IMG/VR virus record: IMGVR_UViG_3300042923_000492 | Span: 1-41,804 of that record | From: a virus | Length of the DNA: 41,804 bases | Strand: one strand, 5' to 3' | In this document: positions 6,782 through 14,569 of the stretch, piece after piece | Layout: every line of letters starts with the position of its first letter | How positions within the stretch are numbered: position 1 is the stretch's first letter | Notes under the pieces: generated by a model | What the model was told of the DNA's origin: nothing | Seen by the model: the letters and a program-made list of their open reading frames with translations, nothing else | The model's database searches: none | Position numbers and translations under genes: made by a program

Positions 6782-9700
6782 ATGTCAAATACGATCGTAT
6801 CCGTGGACGAGCTTCAGCTCGATAACACGATTAAATTCATAGCGGCTACGGAGACAGAGCCGGAGCATTACGGAAGTGACAACGGCATTGTAAAATCAGA
6901 CTTCTATTCGGACGGGAACCGGGTTGTATATACGTTCCGGGGCCGTGAATTCATTTGGGAGCCGTCCGACATGCGCTATATGGACGAGCTTGGGACGGAA
7001 GACGTCATTTACAGCGTTACCGACGTTCCGCTCGAAGCAAAGGCCAATTATGCCCGGTTCAATCGTTCCATGCCGGATATAGACGATTGGTTTATTCAGG
7101 AGAACCGCCGTCTAAAGCATCAAATCCTCGTACAGGGATTTCAACGCGATCCTATGTTTTATCTGTTCGGGAAAATTGATTTCGTCATAGGCGGAACGAT
7201 CAAATTCGACGCCGATTTGAAAGTGGTTGCGGACGGCGCAGAGCAGACCAACGCATTCGAAACAACGGGCGGCATTGATTTTGTTGATGCGGAAGGGACC
7301 GTTTTATTTCATATGCCGGAAGTCGTTTCATTCGATTCGAAAACACCGGATCGGGCGCGGGAGACGGGAAAATACCGCGCATCTTTCGACGGGTCGGGCG
7401 TGTTAGCGTTCCAAATCGTCATGGATAATGAATGGATAGCAAGCACGGAGCGCGTTTATCCGCTCGTTATTGATCCGACGATTGTCGTTTCGGCTGGATA
7501 TAACACGCAAACGAACGGAAGCCGCAAAATATCGCGCTTAAGTAACGGCTGGTTAGTATCCGCAGTTACCGAAACAGGCACACCAATAGTCTACTTTTAT
7601 AAATCGACGGACAATGGCGCAACATGGACGCAATTATGCTGGTTTTCTGGTCGTTCTGCTTCTATAGTTTCGAATGGAACAACAGTTTATGCGGTTGCGT
7701 GGCATGGGGCGAGTACTGATTTATGCTCATGGAAGTTTGACGCCGCAACACAGACGAACGTAGAAATAACGAATACCAATAGGGTTTTAATTGAAACCGT
7801 GAGCACTATATCATCTTTCGGAATTTCGTTAGCCATTTCTACCAATGGGAATTTGCATGCCGCATATGCCTCGGGTATAAATTCGATTTCGAATGGGATG
7901 TTCAACATACGGTACTCGAAAAGCGCAGATGGAGGGGTTACATGGTCGTCTCCCGTCGCATTAACTGCCGGATCGACTAGTACCACAGAGAGCAGAAATT
8001 TATCCGTATCCGTGAGAAGTGACGGAAATCCCATTGTGCTGTACGGGGTGGAGGTTTCAACCAGCTTCAACGTAAAAATAGGGGCCTCTTATTTCAATGG
8101 CTCATCATGGCAATCATCAACCGTTTACAGCACGACAACAAACATGGATTTCCCCTCCATTGTTGTCAAGAAAAACGGTAGCAATGTAGGCCGAATTTGG
8201 GCGGCTTGGCAAGGAACAGACGCAACGGACACGGTTTTTAATATTCGTGTGGCGTATTCGGATGATAGCGGGGCTACTTGGAGCGCTATGACCAAAATAA
8301 CGACAGGCAACACGATAGCGAGAAAACAACCTACTTTAGCGGAGCATTTCAACGGTGATGTATATGTATTTTATAGCGAGGATGAGGAAATTCGTTATCA
8401 AAAATGCGCTAACGGTTCCACCGCTTTTTCGGGCGCAACTATACTCGCTTCGAGCAGTTTGGCTGACCCCTATCCGAATGCAGAAGTGGAAACGGTTAAC
8501 GGCTTTATAGGCGTTTTATACATGGATAGCTCTTCAGTTAAATTCGAAAAGCTGCTCCTTAATTCCATCCCGACAGCTCCAAGCGGATTAACCCCAACCG
8601 GCGGAACGATCCGGGACCGCGCAACGGTCATTCGGCTTGCATGGACGCATAACGACACAACCGGCGACGGACAAAGTAAATTCGACCTGCAATATCGGGT
8701 ACAGGGGTCCGGGACTTGGACGACGTATTCCAATACGACGCCGAACAATTACTATGACGCGCCCGCGCTTACATTCGGGAATAACTTCTACGAATGGCAG
8801 GTCCGAACATATGACCAGCAAGCAGCGGTAAGCCCGTATTCAGCGGTTTCCGTATTCAAGGCATCGAACAAGACGCCAGCGCCGACAATTACATTCCCGA
8901 TTCATGACGGATCGGTAACAATCGCTAATCCTACCGTTACATGGTCGAGCGTAGGGCAGGTTCAATATGAGCTTAAATTGCTTGATGCATCCGGGACGAC
9001 AACGCTATTCACGGACACGCAGACGAGCGGCAGCACGGCGAAAACTATCACGTATAACCTTGTATCCGATTCGGCCTACAAATTGACGCTACGGGTTATG
9101 GACGCGGGCGGCATATGGTCGGATTTAACTGAAATCAGTTTTGATACAGATTTTGCCGAGCCAGCAACGCCGACAATTGCACTCAGCAAGGACGATGTTC
9201 GCGGGTCGGTTGCGGTAACGTTCGAAAGCGCCGTCCCATCCGGAGGGATTCCGACAGTCGCGACGAACGAGGTATACCGGCGCGAGAATGCAAGCGATTG
9301 GGTGAGGTTGACGGCTTCCGCAGCGTTCAACGTATCGCCTAATGAATTGCCTCCATTCAGCCAATGGACACTCCACGAAAACACGCGCATGCGGCGGGCG
9401 AATTTCGTCGGCAAGATTTCGGGAAGCGCGACAGCTAATCCGAATTCGGCATATGCAAGAACGTCAAGCGCTTTTGGTACGCCGCCGTTTGTTTCCGGGG
9501 TTTCCGAGTTTAATTCCACGGAGTATACGCAGCTATCGGCGTTGGATGGTTCATTAAAAGTGACAGTAACGGCTACTAATTTAGCCATAGCACAGCACCT
9601 ATTCTCCTTCGACCTCATTGAACACACTATTCGCAAATGGGGCGCGGGCGTATTTGGAACGGCAGTAACGACAGCGGAACGGGTGGCGTGGTTGAAGGCG

Positions 9701-10819
9701 AATCTGTCAAAGCTTAATTTCAATTGGCACGGATTCGGCAGCGGCCCTGCAGGGAATAAGGCGACAATTGCAAGTTGGTCTACTACATGGGTAACGGGTT
9801 CGAACACAACCGCAAGTGTACCAACTAAATTGGCGTTTACCATTTCTACCATTTCGTCATTCGTCCAAAGCGATGGTTATGTTCACCTACTCGCCTACGC
9901 AGACGCCAGCAACGGCACAACCGCGTCGACGATCAACACGGACTTTATCGAGCTTGAGGTATATTATGCGGCGGGCAGCGTGCCGATTGCGGATTATGAT
10001 TTGACGTTGGAAGCGACGGCGGCATGGCAAATTAGCACATTTGAAATGAGCGTCAATGTCGGCGAGGTTTACACGATAAGTGGCACAGTTGCGGGTATAG
10101 GCGGATTTTATTGGGTGAAAGGCATAAGGGAATCTGGTGTTTTTTATGATTTGGCGAGTTCTGTCACCACTCAATATACATTTACAATCCCTTCAGACAC
10201 AGTAAGGATTCAAGTGCAAATAACGAACAACGCCGCCGGAACCTTCACGTTCACCAATCCGCAGCTCGAACTGGGCAACGTTGCAACTTTATTCAGTCCA
10301 AAGGGCGGTTACGCGGTCTATGCTGGCAATAAGCACCGAGGAACGTACACCGATTACACGCCGAAACCGCTTGCGGATGTCGAGTATTATATAAACTCCA
10401 TTGGCAGCAACGGAACATATGCAGCGAGCAGTACGGCGGGCATAACGCCAAATGTGGCACATACTCAAATTTCCTCTTTGCTTGACACCGGAAAATATGC
10501 AACGCTTCACAAGGGGGCGAGGTTGCAGCAAAAAAACACGGTAGATAGCAGCAAAATGAAGTTTGCCGGGCGTGATTACCCGCTCGTCGAATTCGGGGAC
10601 GGGAAAGAATCCGTTTTCGATTTCAAATACCTTGTATTTACTTGGGACGAGCTTCAGGTCATGGAAGAGCTGGCCGAAAGCGGCGAAACTCTCCTTCTCC
10701 GAGACAGCAGCGGGCGCAAGGCGTATGTTGCATTGGGCGGGATGAGCGTCACTGAAAACCCAACCTATTGGGAAATCAGCGTGCAGCCTGAAAAGGTTTA
10801 TTACGTCGAGGGGGTGTAA
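6782..10819 (+). CDS. Large tail-tip / receptor-binding protein with sialidase-like repeats and Fn3-like domains
   Basis: A 1345-aa multidomain protein. Residues 1-240 are a beta-rich domain ending in V-Y-P-L-V-I-D-P-T, a motif known from Rhs/teneurin-type surface proteins. Residues about 240-600 have the repeats of a sialidase-type beta-propeller, with Asp boxes S-x-D-x-G-x-T-W starting at residues 275, 381 and 493. Two fibronectin-III-like domains follow (about 600-800), then carbohydrate-binding-like beta domains and a compact C-terminal domain. No sialidase active-site arginine triad was identified, so glycan binding is more likely than cleavage. Placed right after the tape measure block it is probably the host-recognition protein. 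The Fn3 and propeller assignments come from sequence pattern only. Confidence 0.85.
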   Translation: MSNTIVSVDELQLDNTIKFIAATETEPEHYGSDNGIVKSDFYSDGNRVVYTFRGREFIWEPSDMRYMDELGTEDVIYSVTDVPLEAKANYARFNRSMPDIDDWFIQENRRLKHQILVQGFQRDPMFYLFGKIDFVIGGTIKFDADLKVVADGAEQTNAFETTGGIDFVDAEGTVLFHMPEVVSFDSKTPDRARETGKYRASFDGSGVLAFQIVMDNEWIASTERVYPLVIDPTIVVSAGYNTQTNGSRKISRLSNGWLVSAVTETGTPIVYFYKSTDNGATWTQLCWFSGRSASIVSNGTTVYAVAWHGASTDLCSWKFDAATQTNVEITNTNRVLIETVSTISSFGISLAISTNGNLHAAYASGINSISNGMFNIRYSKSADGGVTWSSPVALTAGSTSTTESRNLSVSVRSDGNPIVLYGVEVSTSFNVKIGASYFNGSSWQSSTVYSTTTNMDFPSIVVKKNGSNVGRIWAAWQGTDATDTVFNIRVAYSDDSGATWSAMTKITTGNTIARKQPTLAEHFNGDVYVFYSEDEEIRYQKCANGSTAFSGATILASSSLADPYPNAEVETVNGFIGVLYMDSSSVKFEKLLLNSIPTAPSGLTPTGGTIRDRATVIRLAWTHNDTTGDGQSKFDLQYRVQGSGTWTTYSNTTPNNYYDAPALTFGNNFYEWQVRTYDQQAAVSPYSAVSVFKASNKTPAPTITFPIHDGSVTIANPTVTWSSVGQVQYELKLLDASGTTTLFTDTQTSGSTAKTITYNLVSDSAYKLTLRVMDAGGIWSDLTEISFDTDFAEPATPTIALSKDDVRGSVAVTFESAVPSGGIPTVATNEVYRRENASDWVRLTASAAFNVSPNELPPFSQWTLHENTRMRRANFVGKISGSATANPNSAYARTSSAFGTPPFVSGVSEFNSTEYTQLSALDGSLKVTVTATNLAIAQHLFSFDLIEHTIRKWGAGVFGTAVTTAERVAWLKANLSKLNFNWHGFGSGPAGNKATIASWSTTWVTGSNTTASVPTKLAFTISTISSFVQSDGYVHLLAYADASNGTTASTINTDFIELEVYYAAGSVPIADYDLTLEATAAWQISTFEMSVNVGEVYTISGTVAGIGGFYWVKGIRESGVFYDLASSVTTQYTFTIPSDTVRIQVQITNNAAGTFTFTNPQLELGNVATLFSPKGGYAVYAGNKHRGTYTDYTPKPLADVEYYINSIGSNGTYAASSTAGITPNVAHTQISSLLDTGKYATLHKGARLQQKNTVDSSKMKFAGRDYPLVEFGDGKESVFDFKYLVFTWDELQVMEELAESGETLLLRDSSGRKAYVALGGMSVTENPTYWEISVQPEKVYYVEGV

Positions 10820-10823
10820 AGCG

Positions 10824-11933
10824 TTGATACCATTAGCACGGGACGGTTACACGGAACAGCAAATAAAAGACGCTTTACACGGCAAGCACGGATCGAGGAA
10901 AATCCGGTTCCGGTATGATTTATTAGACAGCAACGAGGTAAAGAAAAAAGAGCTTTCAAACGTTTTGGGCGGCGAAGTAAATTTTGCCGCCCTGAACGAT
11001 ATAAAACGAACGGCCCGGTTTTCGCTTATGGACGACGGCAGCATTAATTTTTTATCAGATCGGATCCAACCGTTCGTCGAGCTGCGGATGTCCGGCGGGT
11101 GGGTCAGCTTCCCGTTAGGGGTTTTCTTGCTTTCGTCGCCAGCTCGCAAGGATTCCCCCGGCGGCGTCATGCGAGAGGTTGAAGCTTATGACGGGTTGGT
11201 TATCCTGCGGGATGATAAATTAGACGATGTTTACACCGTTGCAGCTGGAACGAATTATAAGACGGCTATGTCTGCAGTATTATCAGGGGCCGGAATAACG
11301 AAAATAATCATCGAGGACACAACGAAGACCTTGCCTCGTGACGTTGCATTTCCGGTCGGGACTGATAAACTATCGATCGTTAACGAGCTCGCCGGACAGA
11401 TCAATTTTACGCCAATCCGGGTAGATGTTAACGGGTACTTTATCACAAATACCTATGTAGCGCCGAGCGAACGCGCAGCCGAATACACTTATCAAGACGA
11501 TCAATTGAGCGTGATTTACAATGGAATGACGGAAGATATGGATTTATTCGGGATCGCAAATAAATGGATTGTAGTACGGACAAATGCCGAGCAAGCGCCG
11601 TTAAAATCGACGTACACGAACGACAACGGCGGCAGCATGACAAGCACCGTCAACCGGGGGCGTGTCATTGCGGATTATAGGGAAGTTCAGGACATAGCGG
11701 ATCAAACGGCATTAGACGCCTACACGCAGCGTATAGCGTTCGAAGCCTCTCAGGTATACGGGCGCGTGGAGTTCGAAACGGCAATTATGCCGATGCACGA
11801 CTATTACGACATCCTGAATGTGATTTATAGCCCTCTTGGGATAAACGGCAACTATACGGAGCTGAATTGGTCCATTCCGCTAGAAAAAGGCGGAAAGATG
11901 AAGCACAGCGTCAGAAAGGTTGTGACGATTTGA
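10824..11933 (+). CDS. Baseplate/tail hub protein
   Basis: A 369-aa protein starting at TTG 10824 behind GAGGGGGTG. It has the organisation of tail-hub proteins (gp27/XkdQ-like or the N-terminal part of a tail-associated lysin): a beta-barrel region with F-V-E-L-R-M-S-G-G-W-V-S-F-P-L-G-V-F-L-L near residues 85-105, V-E-A-Y-D-G-L-V-I-L-R-D-D-K-L, then a domain with A-G-Q-I-N-F-T-P-I-R-V-D. The E-A-Y-D and Y-x-T-A-M-S-A-V-L motifs recur in this family. No lytic domain is attached. It forms a tight unit with the genes on both sides. Confidence 0.8.
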   Translation: MIPLARDGYTEQQIKDALHGKHGSRKIRFRYDLLDSNEVKKKELSNVLGGEVNFAALNDIKRTARFSLMDDGSINFLSDRIQPFVELRMSGGWVSFPLGVFLLSSPARKDSPGGVMREVEAYDGLVILRDDKLDDVYTVAAGTNYKTAMSAVLSGAGITKIIIEDTTKTLPRDVAFPVGTDKLSIVNELAGQINFTPIRVDVNGYFITNTYVAPSERAAEYTYQDDQLSVIYNGMTEDMDLFGIANKWIVVRTNAEQAPLKSTYTNDNGGSMTSTVNRGRVIADYREVQDIADQTALDAYTQRIAFEASQVYGRVEFETAIMPMHDYYDILNVIYSPLGINGNYTELNWSIPLEKGGKMKHSVRKVVTI

Positions 11934-12166
11934 GATTTTTAAAGCCGGAAGATTTCCTCGAAATTATGGATGAGGACAGGCCGCAGCCGGTTTCCGTTCG
12001 GTTCGGCAGCGTTGACAGCGCCTATACGATCGGTAGGCCGAAAATTAAGTTTGACGGCATGGACTCCCCCGGAACGAAGCTATACCCGTATCTTAGCAGC
12101 TACACGCCAGCAGCTAACGACAGGGTTATGATTATTCAAGGGGTAGTAATTGGAAAAATAATATAG
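11930..12166 (+). CDS. Small baseplate-associated protein
   Basis: A 78-aa protein that begins at TTG 11930, overlapping the stop of the hub gene. The sequence is a small beta-barrel-like run: V-S-V-R-F-G-S-V-D, then P-Y-L-S-S-Y-T-P-A-A-N-D-R-V-M-I-I-Q-G-V-V-I-G-K-I. A short phage protein with this shape is commonly found after the tail hub in Bacillus-group phages, though I cannot name the family. Longer reading from ATG 11867 is the wrong start because it lies wholly inside the hub gene. Confidence 0.65.
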   Translation: MRFLKPEDFLEIMDEDRPQPVSVRFGSVDSAYTIGRPKIKFDGMDSPGTKLYPYLSSYTPAANDRVMIIQGVVIGKII

Positions 12167-12202
12167 TACGCGAAACGAATTGATAGTATTATAGATTTAG
12201 AC

Positions 12203-12235
12203 AGCCGCCCATACATAAAAGGCGGCTTTATTTTT
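12203..12235 (+). terminator. Terminator between tail and lysis genes
   Basis: AGCCGCC (12203-12209) pairs with GGCGGCT (12221-12227) over an 11-base loop, followed by TTATTTTT. A clean intrinsic terminator separating the tail and lysis modules. Confidence 0.85.
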
Positions 12236-12252
12236 GAGAAGGAGGAGGACGA

Positions 12253-12528
12253 ATGTCGGAAATTAACGTCGGGGAGGCATTGGCGCTAATACGCATTGAA
12301 GTTGCCAAGTTGGGAGAAAAGATCGATTATTTGAAGGACATGCCCGAAAGGTTGCGAAGCGTCGAAAGAACGGCGGACGAGTCATTGCAACGAAACCACG
12401 TTTCAGAAAATCGGCTTAAAGCTCTAGAGGATCACAACAGGTGGCTATGGAGGACCATTTCCGGCGGGTTTATCATTGGTGCGATCGGCATTATTTTCGC
12501 TTATTTCAAAATTTCAGGAGCAGCTTAA
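12253..12528 (+). CDS. XhlA-like lysis accessory membrane protein
   Basis: A 91-aa protein of the XhlA (haemolysin) family (PF10779). The first 60 residues are a charged coiled coil (A-L-I-R-I-E-V-A-K-L-G-E-K-I-D-Y-L-K), then L-E-D-H-N-R-W-L-W-R-T and one membrane helix (about residues 70-87). XhlA proteins cooperate with the XhlB holin and the endolysin in PBSX-type lysis. It has a very strong GAAGGAGGAGG ribosome site and is followed by endolysin and holin. Confidence 0.88.
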   Translation: MSEINVGEALALIRIEVAKLGEKIDYLKDMPERLRSVERTADESLQRNHVSENRLKALEDHNRWLWRTISGGFIIGAIGIIFAYFKISGAA

Positions 12529-12555
12529 ACAGGAGTTTAAAAGGAGGGGTAAGGC

Positions 12556-13956
12556 GTGCCGGATTATGTGTACAGGATTTTCGATCCAAAAACCGATGAA
12601 ATTTATGCAGCAGTCAGCATAGGCGATACGATCAAGGAGATAGGCGAGCAGCAAGGCGCGACAGCTGCAATGAATTTCAACTATGCGAATGACGACGACG
12701 GAATACCGATAGGGCTGCTAATTGTCGGGGGAGAAGTGGTGAACGCCGACATACCTAAAACGTTGAACCGCGATTCTTTGTACATGCTCCCGGACCGCAC
12801 GCTACATATCGGGAAGCCTCCTGCCGGGGCGTTATGGTCTATGCAAGGTTCGCCGCCGCTGCTCGAAAACGGAGTTGACGTTATATCCGCAGGAGTTGAG
12901 CGGGACAAGACCCCTAATGATATCGCCAAGGGAGACAATATTCGGACAGCTGCGGGCATTATGGCAGACGGCAAGCTTTTAATGCTGCGGACGTATGCAG
13001 AGATGACGCTGAAGCGTCTTGCGGCCGTCATGAAGGCGTTAGGCTGTATTGATGCAATCAATTGTGACGGCGGCGGTAGCTCGTATATGTGGCCGAATGA
13101 CATTGGATATGGGCGCAAACTTGGGGCGGCGTTGGTAGTGAAAAAAGGGAAGGTGAAACCAGTGACGAAACCAGTTTTGGAGATTGATCCGGGGCACGGC
13201 GGCGGCGATCCGGGAGCGAACGGAAATGGCATGATCGAAAAGGAATGGACACTAAGAATTTCATTGTATCAATATGACAGATTCAAAGAGCTTGGCGTTC
13301 CGGTCGCGTTAACCCGTTCGACGGATGAAACGCTGATTCCAAGCAAGCGCGTGAAGGTCGTAAAAGATTCCGGCGCTAAGTATTGCATATCGAACCATTT
13401 GAACGCGGCGACGAATGCGACGGCAGAAGGGGCCGAAACCATTCACAGCATTCATTCAGACGGAAAGTTAGCGAATGCGCTCGGCCAAGCTCTGAAAGCG
13501 TCGGGCCAGCCGTTACGCAGGGTATTCTGTGAAGAGGATGAGCCGGGGGTTGATTATTATTACATGCACCGGGAAACCGGTAACGTATCGACGGTCATAG
13601 TCGAATATGGCTTCATGACGAACGCGGCCGACGCAGCTCGCATTAAGGCAAATTGGAAGGCATACGCAGAGGCCGTTGTTAGGGCTTTCTGCGCGTTCAT
13701 TAATCACCCCTATTCCAAACCTGAGCAAGAGCCTGAAAAGCCGGATACGGGCGCACAGGAGCCCAAGAGTGATTATGAAGGACATCCCTATGAATCTTTT
13801 ATTGACGAGGTTATCAAGTCCGGTATTATGGTAGGTGACGGCAAAGGCAACTTTTCACCGGACAAGCTCATGACGCGAGGTGAACAGGCGGTTGTCGTTA
13901 GCCGATTATTAAAAGAGATGAGGAGGATTATGTATGGAAACAGTTCAAATCACTGA
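12556..13956 (+). CDS. Endolysin: phosphodiester glycosidase-like domain + amidase_3 + SLH repeat
   Basis: A 466-aa endolysin starting at GTG 12556 behind GGAGGGG. Residues 1-200 match the NAGPA/phosphodiester glycosidase family (PF09992), with the hallmark N-C-D-G-G-G-S-S at 169-176. Residues about 207-390 are a zinc N-acetylmuramoyl-L-alanine amidase (Amidase_3): zinc or catalytic residues H214 (in D-P-G-H-G-G), E228, H281 (in S-N-H-L-N-A) and E350 (in V-E-Y-G-F-M-T-N) are all present. After a P/E linker, residues about 405-455 form one S-layer-homology repeat (G-N-F-S-P-D-K-L-M-T-R-G-E-Q-A) likely to bind the pyruvylated cell-wall polymer. The holin gene overlaps its end. Confidence 0.9.
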   Translation: MPDYVYRIFDPKTDEIYAAVSIGDTIKEIGEQQGATAAMNFNYANDDDGIPIGLLIVGGEVVNADIPKTLNRDSLYMLPDRTLHIGKPPAGALWSMQGSPPLLENGVDVISAGVERDKTPNDIAKGDNIRTAAGIMADGKLLMLRTYAEMTLKRLAAVMKALGCIDAINCDGGGSSYMWPNDIGYGRKLGAALVVKKGKVKPVTKPVLEIDPGHGGGDPGANGNGMIEKEWTLRISLYQYDRFKELGVPVALTRSTDETLIPSKRVKVVKDSGAKYCISNHLNAATNATAEGAETIHSIHSDGKLANALGQALKASGQPLRRVFCEEDEPGVDYYYMHRETGNVSTVIVEYGFMTNAADAARIKANWKAYAEAVVRAFCAFINHPYSKPEQEPEKPDTGAQEPKSDYEGHPYESFIDEVIKSGIMVGDGKGNFSPDKLMTRGEQAVVVSRLLKEMRRIMYGNSSNH

Positions 13957-14176
13957 CGTTGTACTAATTGCGGTAATTATTGGATTGGTCGAGATTGCGA
14001 GCCGGGCGGGATTGCCCAAGAAAGCAGCCCCGGCGCTTTCGATAGTGCTGGGGGTTGCAGGCGGCATTGTCTATATTGCGCCGGGAGACCTGAAGACGGG
14101 CGTTATAGTCGGAATTGTCATGGGTTTAACGTCTGTCGGTCTGTATTCGGGAACCAAAAACACGTTAGGCAAATAA
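13934..14176 (+). CDS. Holin
   Basis: An 80-aa membrane protein with hydrophobic segments at about residues 6-24, 34-50 and 57-74, and a basic end (G-T-K-N-T-L-G-K). It has a helix-G-L-P-K-K-A-A-P-A-L turn of the kind found in small holins. It overlaps the endolysin by 23 bases, with the ribosome site AGGAGG inside the lysin gene. As holin it would make the membrane pores that release the endolysin, together with the XhlA-like protein upstream. Confidence 0.85.
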   Translation: METVQITDVVLIAVIIGLVEIASRAGLPKKAAPALSIVLGVAGGIVYIAPGDLKTGVIVGIVMGLTSVGLYSGTKNTLGK

Positions 14177-14180
14177 CATG

Positions 14181-14204
14181 AGGGGCGGGGAACCGCCCTT
14201 TTTT
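14181..14204 (+). terminator. Terminator after the lysis module
   Basis: GGGCGG (14183-14188) pairs with CCGCCC (14193-14198) over loop GGAA, then a run of six T. A strong intrinsic terminator right after the holin gene. Confidence 0.9.
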
Positions 14205-14221
14205 GAAAGGGAGTGGATGGA

Positions 14222-14554
14222 GTGGAGATTTTGGGCAATCCGTATCTAATCGATAAATTGTTAAACGATCAGCCAATAGCGGCGGGCGCCGAATTAGGCG
14301 TCATGGTTACGGTTAAAGGGTTTAGTCGGCTTTTTGTAATGAGTAAAGGCGATGCAACTTTTGATATCAATTCAACGCCTTCCCCTGATGGAAGTACCGT
14401 TTTCACAAACCTGAAGGAAACACTGTCGGCTGGCGTTGTGGCGAACGCTGGCGACCTTAAAGAGGTCACAAAGTTTGCGCCACACTTGTACATTACCGTG
14501 AAAAATACAAGCGTAGGGGCCGGAAAATTTGACGTTTGGATATACGGAGTATAG
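14222..14554 (+). CDS. Small beta-rich protein, probable fibre or virion accessory
   Basis: A 110-aa protein. I choose GTG 14222 since AAAGGGAG lies eight bases before it; GTG 14213 in the same frame sits within that site. It reads as a single beta-sandwich: A-G-A-E-L-G-V-M-V-T-V-K-G-F-S-R-L-F-V-M, F-D-I-N-S-T-P-S-P-D-G, then F-A-P-H-L-Y-I-T-V-K-N-T. Such domains occur in small phage head or tail adornment proteins. No family is recognised. It shares a transcript with the following hydrolase gene, from which it is separated by 15 bases. Confidence 0.65.
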   Translation: MEILGNPYLIDKLLNDQPIAAGAELGVMVTVKGFSRLFVMSKGDATFDINSTPSPDGSTVFTNLKETLSAGVVANAGDLKEVTKFAPHLYITVKNTSVGAGKFDVWIYGV

Positions 14555-14569
14555 AAAAGGGGTGTAATC

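Noticed and set aside
9076-9852. Minus-strand ORF of 258 aa
   Set aside because: Fully antisense to the large tail-tip gene; long only because of codon bias there.
12681-13232. Minus-strand ORF of 183 aa, P/S-rich
   Set aside because: Antisense to the endolysin gene; composition is the reverse complement of its codons.
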